DNA of 10,055 nt from CAZYEI01 sp964646425. GTDB taxonomy: Bacteria; Bacillota_I; Bacilli_A; RFN20; JAISJY01. Under the pieces are notes generated by a model. That model was given only the letters and a program-made list of their open reading frames with translations. It searched no databases and was not told the DNA's origin. The translations under genes were made by a program, and so were the position numbers. The stretch is from assembly GCA_964646425.1 (NCBI GenBank), contig CAZYEI010000044.1:1-10055 (forward strand), in the 5' to 3' direction. Each line of letters begins with the position of its first letter. Within the stretch, counting starts at the first letter, position 1. Shown piece after piece: positions 1-6,226 of this stretch.

Positions 1-786
1 AAATGAAGAACTATTCTTAAATAACTCTTTTACAATTCTATCTTCTAAAGAATGGAAAGTAATGACACATAATCTTCCGCCTTTATCTAATAATGATAAT
101 GCATCGTTTAGTCCTTTAGCTAAAACATTTAATTCATCATTTACTGCAATTCTAATTGCTTGAAAAGTTTGCTTTGCTGGATGACCCTTTTCTCTTTTTT
201 TACTAGCAGGAATTGCTTGTTTAATAATATCAACTAATTGAAATGTAGTTGTTATTTTTTGTGTTTGTCTAAATTCACATATCTTTCTTGCTATTGACTT
301 AGCATATTTTTCTTCACCATATCTAAATAAGATATCTGCAATATCTTTTTCTCTCCATGTATTTACAAGAGTATAGGCACTGAATTCTTGTCTTTTATCC
401 ATACGCATATCTAAAACAGCATCATGATTATAGGAAAATCCTCTTTCAGCATTATCTAACTGAGGTGAAGAGACGCCCAAATCGAACAAAATACCATTAA
501 CTTTTGATATTCCACGAGTTATTAATTCTCCTTTCATATCTTTAAAATTGGCATGTATCAATGTAAATCGGGGTGAGATTTTTGATAATCGTTCGCGGGC
601 AATCTCTATTGCTATTGCATCTTGATCAAAGCCATATAAATGACCCCCAGTTTTTAACTGCTCTAATATACGTGAACTATGTCCTGCACCTCCAACAGTT
701 GCATCAACATAGACACCACCATCAAAAATTTTAAGTCCTTCTAAACACTCAAGTAACATAACTGGAGTATGATTAAATTCTTTCAT
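1..786 (-). CDS. rsmH: 16S rRNA (cytosine-1402-N4)-methyltransferase RsmH, 3' end cut off by window edge
   Basis: This enzyme uses S-adenosylmethionine to N4-methylate C1402 of 16S rRNA in the ribosomal P site. The frame is open for 262 codons from ATG at 786 to the window edge without a stop; the family is usually about 310 aa, so roughly the last 50 residues are missing. Family motifs visible in the translation: N-terminal HTPVML (6-11), SAM-binding DATVGGAGH (28-36), GFDQD (52-56), FDLGVSSPQLD (101-111), then HPAKQTFQAIRI (202-213), VNDEL (215-219) and TFHSLEDR near 243. The start is fixed by GGGAGGA (797-803), which lies inside the end of mraZ 10 nt upstream. The mraZ stop and this ATG are separated by one base (TAA-T-ATG), so the two genes are co-transcribed and probably translationally coupled. 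mraZ-rsmH is the normal head of the dcw cluster, so ftsL/pbp-type genes may follow beyond the edge (inference). Confidence 0.97.
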   Translation of the reverse strand, partial: MKEFNHTPVMLLECLEGLKIFDGGVYVDATVGGAGHSSRILEQLKTGGHLYGFDQDAIAIEIARERLSKISPRFTLIHANFKDMKGELITRGISKVNGILFDLGVSSPQLDNAERGFSYNHDAVLDMRMDKRQEFSAYTLVNTWREKDIADILFRYGEEKYAKSIARKICEFRQTQKITTTFQLVDIIKQAIPASKKREKGHPAKQTFQAIRIAVNDELNVLAKGLNDALSLLDKGGRLCVITFHSLEDRIVKELFKNSSSF

Positions 787-787
787 A

Positions 788-1234
788 TTAAATCATTCCT
801 CCCATACCTGATACTTTATCTAATTCGTCTTCAAAAACATTATTTGCTTCTAAATCATATTTTTTCCACGCTTCTAATTGCCAAATTTCTAAATGATCAA
901 AAGCACCAACTATAACACATTGCTTAGTAATACCAGAAAGTTCAAGTAAATTTTTAGGTAATTTTACTCTACCACTTTTATCACATTCATATGGAGTTGA
1001 TTTACTAGAAATGGCTCTTCTTATTTGTCTTCCTGAAATAGAATCTGTAGTAGTACTTAAAAGACTTGAAACATATTCATTCCAACTATCACTAGGATAA
1101 ATTGCAATACAACCTTCACAGCCTTTTGTAATAAAAGATTCTTCATCAAATAAATCACGAAATTTTGATGGAATAACTATGCGTTCTTTATCGTCAATTG
1201 ATGAAATTATTTCACCAAGAAAATTAAGTTTCAT
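788..1234 (-). CDS. mraZ: Transcriptional regulator MraZ
   Basis: MraZ is a DNA-binding protein with two AbrB/SpoVT-like swapped-hairpin repeats that forms a ring and controls its own operon at the head of the division and cell-wall cluster. The 148-aa product is close to the usual family length of about 143-150. Each repeat carries its signature: DDKERIVIPSKFR (14-26) after the N-terminal FLGE, and a second CDKSGRVKLPKNL block followed by VIVGAFDHLEIW. I chose ATG at 1234, where the protein begins MKLNFLGE as in the family and AAAGGTGGG sits 6 nt upstream. The frame stays open 28 codons further, to 1318, but that extension runs through the operator boxes and promoter and has no homologous look. 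rsmH follows after one base. Three 10-bp-spaced AGTGG boxes lie directly upstream and imply autoregulation. Confidence 0.97.
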   Translation of the reverse strand: MKLNFLGEIISSIDDKERIVIPSKFRDLFDEESFITKGCEGCIAIYPSDSWNEYVSSLLSTTTDSISGRQIRRAISSKSTPYECDKSGRVKLPKNLLELSGITKQCVIVGAFDHLEIWQLEAWKKYDLEANNVFEDELDKVSGMGGMI

Positions 1235-1249
1235 AATTATCCCACCTTT
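1235..1249 (-). promoter_or_regulatory. Ribosome binding site that decides the mraZ start
   Basis: On the minus strand AAAGGTGGG lies at 1249-1241, followed by a 6-nt spacer to ATG at 1234. This is the only Shine-Dalgarno-like sequence with good spacing in the upstream open frame, so it supports the short 148-aa MraZ. Its GGTGG core also resembles a fourth, off-phase MraZ box, so repressor binding and ribosome loading sites may overlap (inference). Confidence 0.75.
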
Positions 1250-1279
1250 CTCTACCACTTTATGCCACTTTTTACCACT
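1242..1279 (-). promoter_or_regulatory. Putative MraZ operator: phased AGTGG boxes
   Basis: On the minus strand AGTGG occurs at 1279-1275, 1269-1265 and 1259-1255, exactly 10 bp apart, and a GGTGG follows at 1246-1242 after 13 bp. The two middle boxes are the full heptamer AAAGTGG (1271-1265 and 1261-1255). Known MraZ sites are short G-rich direct repeats at one-helical-turn spacing in front of mraZ: TGGG-type boxes in E. coli and, as I recall, AAAGTGG-type boxes in Mollicutes. Position, phasing and box sequence all agree with that. The boxes lie between the predicted start of transcription (about 1281) and the ribosome binding site, which favours a repressing arrangement, though this depends on the promoter call. 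Confidence 0.8.
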
Positions 1280-1287
1280 ACACACTA

Positions 1288-1315
1288 ATTTTAACATATT
1301 TTTTTCTTTTGTAAA
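1288..1315 (-). promoter_or_regulatory. Predicted sigma-A promoter of mraZ-rsmH
   Basis: On the minus strand TTTACA (1315-1310) is followed after 16 bp by TAAAAT (1293-1288). A TG one base before the -10 gives the extended form TGTTAAAAT. Transcription would begin near 1281, immediately before the MraZ boxes. The surroundings are very AT-rich, so chance matches are common, but the extended -10 and the position make this the best candidate. Confidence 0.55.
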
Positions 1316-1395
1316 CACTTTTTTATAAAAAATAAAAAAAAATAAATTAATTTAATTTATGTAACTAGCAAATAATTTATAAATAATAATTACTT

Positions 1396-1447
1396 AATTA
1401 AAAGATACTAATAAATACTTACTTATATTTATTAGTATCTTTTAATT
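1396..1447 (-). terminator. Perfect 22-bp inverted repeat, likely terminator after the AI-2E gene
   Basis: The arms 1396-1417 and 1426-1447 are perfect reverse complements over 22 bp around an 8-nt loop. The repeat touches the last base of the AI-2E stop codon at 1448. The outer arms are AATTAAAAG/CTTTTAATT, so the A- and U-tracts are folded into the stem, as often seen in bidirectional terminators of AT-rich genomes. No separate long U-run follows on the minus strand, so termination is plausible but not certain. It separates the AI-2E gene from mraZ. The rest of the gap up to the mraZ promoter (1316-1395) shows only A/T-rich sequence. Confidence 0.6.
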
Positions 1448-2521
1448 TTACTGCTTATATTCATTTCTTTTAATATTATATTTTGTGATTATTTCTTTTA
1501 AATAAGGAATTAATAATTTAATAAATGTTACTATGATTGGTGATATGATCATTCCCATAAAACCAAAAACAGTTCCTAAAATTAAAATCCCCAAAATACC
1601 TTCAATTGGATGCAATGAAATAATTGACTTTAAAATAATCGGTTGCGTAATATTTGACTCGATAAATTGAGCGAATAAAACAATCAACAAAACTATAAAA
1701 GCAAACTTTGGATCAATGGTAAAAGCAACTATTACAGCAGGAGCGCCACCAATAATTGGGCCAACATATGGAATTAAATCAAAAATGGCAACAATAAATC
1801 CAAAAATAATCGCATAATCAAGTCCAATGATATAAAAACCACCACCTGCCAATACCCATAATATAAGTGAATCCAATAAAATGCCATATATGTATCTATA
1901 GCAAAAGCGTTCAAATTTATTCAAAAATGGATAAATATCTTCACGATATTTTTGAGGTATTATTTTTTTTATTTTTTCTTTAAAGCCTATAAAATCAAAC
2001 GACAAATATAAAGCACCAATAAAAATAATTCCTACTATTGTTAAAAACGAAAAAATATTTGAAACCACTTTAGTGACACTTGGTAAAATTTCATCAATTG
2101 AATTTTCAAATATATCAATTATATGAATATTAATGCCAAATTTATTCAAGATTTCTTGAATAAATAAATCAATGTTCGCAATAATATTAGGTAAATCTTT
2201 AATTAAAATTTCCAATTGCGTAATAAACGATGGTAATATTATCAGCATTATCAAAAAAATAACTAAAATTAATAAAAAATAGCTTAGTAATACACTATAT
2301 TGTCTTTTTATTTTCTTTCTAATAAAAAAACAAACAATAGGTTCCATTATAAAACTTAAAAATATTGCAAATAATACTGGAATAATACAATTAAAAATTT
2401 TTTTAATTATTGATAATATTCCCACGTAATAAAAGACAATTATTCCTAATAGAGAAAGAAGAAAAATACTACCATATTTAATTAATTTATTAATAAATTT
2501 ATAATCAAATGAATTATTCAT
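1448..2521 (-). CDS. AI-2E (PerM/YrrI-type) family membrane protein
   Basis: This 357-aa polytopic membrane protein belongs to the AI-2E transporter family. Hydrophobic segments are visible near residues 17-34, 40-65, 76-98, 152-173, 212-232, 235-265, 272-290 and 319-342. A soluble, less hydrophobic stretch (about 100-150) lies after the third segment, as is usual in the family. The family signature DLIPYVGPIIGG (248-259) is present, as is ESNITQPIIL (308-317). Members export autoinducer-2 in some bacteria, act as Na+/H+ antiporters in others, and most are uncharacterised, so no substrate can be assigned here. AAGGAGG (2533-2527) lies 5 nt before the ATG. The gene sits 73 bp after recD2 behind a terminator. 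I see no strong promoter in that gap, so it may rely on read-through or a poor local promoter. In B. subtilis a homologue (yrrI) lies in the wider trmU-recD2-alaS region, which makes this a likely positional orthologue. Confidence 0.93.
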   Translation of the reverse strand: MNNSFDYKFINKLIKYGSIFLLSLLGIIVFYYVGILSIIKKIFNCIIPVLFAIFLSFIMEPIVCFFIRKKIKRQYSVLLSYFLLILVIFLIMLIILPSFITQLEILIKDLPNIIANIDLFIQEILNKFGINIHIIDIFENSIDEILPSVTKVVSNIFSFLTIVGIIFIGALYLSFDFIGFKEKIKKIIPQKYREDIYPFLNKFERFCYRYIYGILLDSLILWVLAGGGFYIIGLDYAIIFGFIVAIFDLIPYVGPIIGGAPAVIVAFTIDPKFAFIVLLIVLFAQFIESNITQPIILKSIISLHPIEGILGILILGTVFGFMGMIISPIIVTFIKLLIPYLKEIITKYNIKRNEYKQ

Positions 2522-2556
2522 ATTTTCCTCCTTACTCTTTTATTATTTGTCGCATA

Positions 2557-2593
2557 AAAAAAATAAAACAGATTCTTTACAAAAATCTGTTTT
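2557..2593 (-). terminator. Intrinsic terminator after recD2
   Basis: A 10-bp perfect stem, AAAACAGATT at 2565-2574 with its complement at 2584-2593, encloses a 9-nt loop. Reading on the minus strand, the stem is followed by TTTTATTTTTTT-like sequence (to about 2557), a classical U-tract. On the plus strand a T-run also follows the stem, so it could work in both directions. It begins 1 nt after the recD2 stop codon and closes the mnmA-recD2 unit. Confidence 0.85.
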
Positions 2594-2594
2594 T

Positions 2595-4760
2595 TTATAA
2601 TAATTCATTTAACTTTTCTTTTAACGAAATATTTTTTTGTTTTAAATCCTCTTGTTTTATTCCAAATTCAAATGCAGAAATATTTCCAATAATAAATAAA
2701 TTATGTTTTGTTCGTGTAATACCAGTATAGATAAGTTTTCTTTTCAACATAATTTGATGTTCCCAATAAGTTAATATTATAACATTTTTATATTCGCTGC
2801 CTTGTGATTTATGGACACTAATACAATAAGCATGAGTCAGATTAACGAAATTACTAGAATCATATGTAACATAATTTCCATCAAAATCAACAATAATTGT
2901 TGATTTTCGATTACCATCTTCATCCTTATTATTAATTTCAACAATAAAACCTATATCACCATTATAAATATCATCGGCTGGTTGATTTTTTAATTGGAGA
3001 ACTTTATCACCTTCACGATAAATAGTTTTTCCAATTGATATTTCTTTTTTACTAATTCCAGCAGGATTAAAATAATCTCTTAGTATCTCATTAAGATATG
3101 TAATACCACATTGGCCATCATACATTGGAGATAAAATTTGAATATCTTGTAAATCATTACCATTATAAATCATTTCATCAACTAAAGACAAAATTGTTTT
3201 TTTAATATTTTGCTTATTTATTTCAATAAATTTAACATCACTTTTATTTAAATTTTCGTATTTTATTTTTCCAATTCTAATATCATTGGCCAAAGGAATA
3301 ATTCCTGAATCTTCACCTTGACGATAAATTTTTTCAAGCCTTATTGTGTTTTCCAAATTCAGTTCTATTAATTCATTTAAAACACTACCTGGAGATACTG
3401 GAGGTAATTGTTCATCATCACCAATTAAAATGATTTGTTTAAAATTTTGAGTAGCATCTAATAAATGATAAAATAAATTAATATCAACCATTGAAAATTC
3501 ATCAATAATCAAAACATCACCAGATAAAGGATTGTTTTTATCTTTTAAAAATTCATTTGTATCTAAATCCCAACCTAGCGAACGATGAATAGTTGTAGCT
3601 TCTACTCCAGTTAATTCGCTCATTCTTTTTGCAGCTCTACCCGTAGGTGCACAACATAAAACAACTTTATTAGCATACAAAGTCTTAAATATTTTTATAA
3701 TTGCCTTAAGAATTGTTGTTTTACCAGTGCCCGGTCCTCCAGTAATAATTGTCATTCCTTTTGAAACCGCATGAACGATTGCACGTATTTGCATTTCCTC
3801 ATATTCTATTCCCAATTTATTTTCAATTTGAGAAATCTCTGATAATATTAAATTTTTATCAATTTCATTAATTTTTCTTTTAATAAATCTACTTAAATTA
3901 AAAGCAACTTCTTTTTCTGCAATATATAATTTTAGTGGATATATTCTATTATTCTCATATATTAAATTTTGTGAAGTAACTAAATCACTAAAGCAATCCA
4001 TAAATACTTCATTATCTATAAATGGTAACAATTTTATCATTTCATTATAGAGTATATGGATATTTGTAAAAGTATTTTGCGTTTTAAAACATATTTCATC
4101 TAAACAATATAGAATAGCTCCACGTATTCTTCTAGGATCAGATTCAGCAATATCCATATTTTTAGCAATTCTATCAGCTGTTTTAAAACCTATGCCGTCA
4201 ATATCAATAATCATTTGGTATGGATTATTTAAAATTATATTTGCCATTTCTTTACCATAATATGCTTCTAATTTAATTATTTCCTTCATATTAAGACCAT
4301 AACCAACAAATAATTTAATTTTTTCTTCAATTCTATTATTATTTTTTAATACATTTATTATAGTTTGTTTTAATTCATCTTTAATAGCAACACTATCTAA
4401 AGAATGCTCATCTTCTTTTATAATTTTTAAGCAATCTTCACCTAATGAATTTACAATTTTTTCAGCAGTAATTATACCAATCTTAGGAAAAAGTGGGCTT
4501 GATAAAAATCTAATAATTGCTTCATTACTATTAGGTAAAACTTTTTCTAAAAAATCGACTCTAAATTGCCTACCAAAACGCTCATGTTCAATATATTCAC
4601 CACTATAACAAATTAGTTCGTTTTTTTCAGGTATGTCAAAATAACCAACAACTGTAAGTTTTTCATCCCTTTTTTGATCAATTTTTATTTTAATAATACT
4701 ATAATGATTTTTTTCATTATGAAAAAGAGTAGCAACAATATAACCTTTTACTTGTTCCAT
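2595..4760 (-). CDS. recD2: ATP-dependent DNA helicase RecD2 (SF1B, RecD-like)
   Basis: RecD2 is a 5'-3' DNA helicase of superfamily 1B that acts without RecBC in Bacillota and takes part in replication-fork and repair processes. The 721-aa length is typical (about 720-800). An N-terminal OB-like and helix-hairpin-helix region shows FPKIGIITAEKIV (91-103) and IDGIGFKTADRIA (187-199). The helicase core follows: Walker A GGPGTGKTT (341-349), APTGRAAKRM (371-380), DEAD-box-like IIDEFSMVD (418-426), GDDEQLPPVSPG (447-458), YRQGEDSGI (479-487), an SH3-like region with GDKVLQLKN (584-592), then AYCISVHKSQGSEY (644-657) and LIYTGITRTK (676-685). All key motifs are intact. The start ATG at 4760 has AAGGAG (4773-4768) 7 nt upstream and lies 22 bp after mnmA, so the two are co-transcribed. 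The mnmA-recD2 order is conserved in Bacilli. Confidence 0.97.
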   Translation of the reverse strand: MEQVKGYIVATLFHNEKNHYSIIKIKIDQKRDEKLTVVGYFDIPEKNELICYSGEYIEHERFGRQFRVDFLEKVLPNSNEAIIRFLSSPLFPKIGIITAEKIVNSLGEDCLKIIKEDEHSLDSVAIKDELKQTIINVLKNNNRIEEKIKLFVGYGLNMKEIIKLEAYYGKEMANIILNNPYQMIIDIDGIGFKTADRIAKNMDIAESDPRRIRGAILYCLDEICFKTQNTFTNIHILYNEMIKLLPFIDNEVFMDCFSDLVTSQNLIYENNRIYPLKLYIAEKEVAFNLSRFIKRKINEIDKNLILSEISQIENKLGIEYEEMQIRAIVHAVSKGMTIITGGPGTGKTTILKAIIKIFKTLYANKVVLCCAPTGRAAKRMSELTGVEATTIHRSLGWDLDTNEFLKDKNNPLSGDVLIIDEFSMVDINLFYHLLDATQNFKQIILIGDDEQLPPVSPGSVLNELIELNLENTIRLEKIYRQGEDSGIIPLANDIRIGKIKYENLNKSDVKFIEINKQNIKKTILSLVDEMIYNGNDLQDIQILSPMYDGQCGITYLNEILRDYFNPAGISKKEISIGKTIYREGDKVLQLKNQPADDIYNGDIGFIVEINNKDEDGNRKSTIIVDFDGNYVTYDSSNFVNLTHAYCISVHKSQGSEYKNVIILTYWEHQIMLKRKLIYTGITRTKHNLFIIGNISAFEFGIKQEDLKQKNISLKEKLNELL

Positions 4761-4782
4761 ATTACAACTCCTTTCTTTTTTA

Positions 4783-5898
4783 TCATTTTATTAATTTCTC
4801 GATAGTTCCGCCACCAAGACAAATATCTCCATCGTAAAATACGCATTCTTGTCCTGGAGTAATTGCTTTTGATGGTGTATCGCAAATTACTTTGGCTTCA
4901 TTAGAACTAATAAATTTAACCATAACTTTTACATCTTTTTGACGATATCTAAATTTACAAGTAATATAAATAGGTTTATTAGGAATTTCTCTAGAAATCC
5001 AATTTATATTGCTTACATAACAACCTTTTGAAAATAAATATTTATTTTCTTCGCCTTGTGCTACATATAAAATTCTTCTTTCAATATCTTTTTTTACAAC
5101 AAACCAAGAACCTGTTTTATGGTTTTTCATACCACCAATACCTAATCCTTTTCTTTGTCCGATTGTATAGTACATAACACCACTATGTTTTCCAATAATT
5201 TCATTTGTTTTAATATCTACAATATTTCCTTCTTTAGCAGGAATATAATTTTGTAAAAATTGTCTAAAATTTCTTTCTCCAATAAAGCATATTCCTGTTG
5301 AATCCTTCTTTTTAGCAACAGGTAAATCAAGTTCTAATGCGATTTTTCTTACTTCTGGTTTAGAAATATCTCCAATTGGGAATATTGTTTTAGATAATTG
5401 TTCTTGAGTTAATAAGCATAGAAAATATGTTTGATCTTTATTATCATCAATCCCTCTTAACATTTCTACTTTTCCATTTTCTTTTCTTACCCTTGCATAA
5501 TGACCCGTTGCAATATAATCAGCACCTTGGTCCATTGCAAATTTCAAAAATGAAGAAAATTTTATGTATTTATTACATAAAATATCTGGATTAGGTGTTC
5601 TTCCTTTTTGATATTCTTCTAAAAAGTATGTAAAGACATGATCCCAATATTCTTTAATAAAATCAACTCGCAATAATGGAATACCTAGTTTTTCAGCAAC
5701 CATTTGTGCATCATGATAATCTTCTTCTTGAGGACAAACATCGTTAAAAATTGTTGGATTTCCTTTTATATCATTATTAGCAAAAGCATCCCAGTTTCTC
5801 ATAAAAGCTCCAATAACTTCATGACCCTCTTTTTTTAATAAATATGCAGCGACAGCACTATCCACTCCACCACTTAATCCTACAATAACTTTACTCAT
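4783..5898 (-). CDS. mnmA: tRNA-specific 2-thiouridylase MnmA
   Basis: MnmA adenylates U34 of tRNA-Lys, -Glu and -Gln and inserts sulfur to give 2-thiouridine. The 371-aa product has the N-terminal PP-loop SGGVDS (9-14), the first catalytic cysteine in NPDILCNK (Cys108), the tRNA-contact and ATP-binding GHYARV (132-137), and the second catalytic cysteine in DSTGICFIGER (Cys204). A central YYTIGQRKGLGIGG block and a C-terminal beta-barrel complete the normal length. I start at ATG 5898 because AAGGGG (5913-5908) is 9 nt from it. The in-frame ATG at 5907 abuts the AAGGGG directly and is too close, and would add only three residues. The stop is TGA followed at once by an in-frame TAA. recD2 follows after 22 bp. 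No cysteine desulfurase (sulfur donor) gene is next to it in this window. Confidence 0.97.
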   Translation of the reverse strand: MSKVIVGLSGGVDSAVAAYLLKKEGHEVIGAFMRNWDAFANNDIKGNPTIFNDVCPQEEDYHDAQMVAEKLGIPLLRVDFIKEYWDHVFTYFLEEYQKGRTPNPDILCNKYIKFSSFLKFAMDQGADYIATGHYARVRKENGKVEMLRGIDDNKDQTYFLCLLTQEQLSKTIFPIGDISKPEVRKIALELDLPVAKKKDSTGICFIGERNFRQFLQNYIPAKEGNIVDIKTNEIIGKHSGVMYYTIGQRKGLGIGGMKNHKTGSWFVVKKDIERRILYVAQGEENKYLFSKGCYVSNINWISREIPNKPIYITCKFRYRQKDVKVMVKFISSNEAKVICDTPSKAITPGQECVFYDGDICLGGGTIEKLIK

Positions 5899-5907
5899 TA
5901 CATTCAT

Positions 5908-5913
5908 CCCCTT
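5908..5913 (-). promoter_or_regulatory. Ribosome binding site that decides the mnmA start
   Basis: AAGGGG on the minus strand is followed directly by ATG (5907), by an out-of-frame ATG (5903) and, after 9 nt, by ATG (5898). Only the last has normal Shine-Dalgarno spacing, and it yields the family-like beginning MSKVIVGLSGGVDS. Confidence 0.75.
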
Positions 5914-5924
5914 AATTTATATAA

Positions 5925-5953
5925 ATTATAGCATAATTAATCTACTTTGTTGA
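5925..5953 (-). promoter_or_regulatory. Predicted sigma-A promoter of mnmA-recD2
   Basis: A perfect TATAAT (5930-5925) with an extended TG (TGCTATAAT) lies 11 bp before the ribosome binding site. A TCAACA (5953-5948), matching four of six consensus -35 bases, stands 17 bp upstream. The 5' leader would be short, about 20 nt. The consensus -10 with TG makes this the strongest promoter call in the window. Confidence 0.65.
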
Positions 5954-6103
5954 TAGATATTATAATAAAAATGACCCATAATTGTTTTATAATTAATGAC
6001 CTAAATTTCTTTCTTTTTATTATATTTTACATTATATGCTTAATAAATACTTCTTACTTTGTAAAGTTTTCAATTGTACAATTAAGTATTTTTTTCATAT
6101 TAT

Positions 6104-6139
6104 AAAAACCTCTTTTGTTGTTTTATCCAACTTTAGAGG
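6104..6139 (-). terminator. Two-tier hairpin terminator of the glgCDA operon
   Basis: On the minus strand the structure is CCTCT (6139-6135), AAA, GTTG (6131-6128), a 7-nt loop, CAAC (6120-6117), AAA, AGAGG (6113-6109), then TTTTT (6108-6104). A 5-bp GC-rich outer stem and a 4-bp inner stem flank a symmetric AAA/AAA internal loop. G-U and A-U pairs can extend the base of the stem into the T-run. It lies about 88 nt after the glgA stop, so the transcript has a long AT-rich 3' tail. The T-run is on the minus side only, so it serves glgA and not plus-strand transcription. Confidence 0.7.
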
Positions 6140-6226
6140 CTGTTCATCATTTTTATTATATAATATTTTTTAACTTTAATATTATTAAATAATAATTTAC
6201 TATTAAGTAATATCAAAATATTTATA

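Larger units (their letters stand above)
5908..6226. other. Non-coding gap between glgA and mnmA (319 bp)
   Basis: This gap contains, from high to low coordinates, about 85 bp of almost pure A/T sequence after the glgA stop, the structured hairpin at 6109-6139 with its T-run at 6104-6108, another 145 bp of A/T-rich sequence, a pair of 7-bp direct repeats (minus strand GGTCATT, ending at 5995 and 5970) and the mnmA promoter and ribosome binding site. I find no convincing gene. A 14-codon frame at 6054-6098 lacks support. Confidence 0.7.

Noticed and set aside
1235..1318. N-terminal extension of MraZ by 28 residues to an ATG at 1318
   Set aside because: The extension covers the promoter -10, the phased AGTGG boxes and the ribosome site, and gives residues unlike any MraZ start; ATG at 1234 has proper spacing and the family start MKLNFLGE.
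2509..2730. Plus-strand open frame of 73 codons
   Set aside because: It overlaps the ends of the AI-2E and recD2 genes and the terminator between them, is low in complexity (Phe/Tyr/Ile/Ser from AT-rich sequence) and has no ribosome site.
6054..6098. 14-codon minus-strand frame (MKKILNCTIENFTK) after the glgA terminator, with AGAGG 10 nt upstream
   Set aside because: The AGAGG is the 3' arm of the terminator stem, the frame lies beyond the terminator, and such short frames are expected by chance.
5908..6226. Possible riboswitch or T-box in the glgA-mnmA gap
   Set aside because: The hairpin lies closer to glgA and ends in a T-run facing away from mnmA as a glgA terminator would; no T-box motif or known riboswitch core is visible, and the mnmA leader after the predicted promoter is only about 20 nt.
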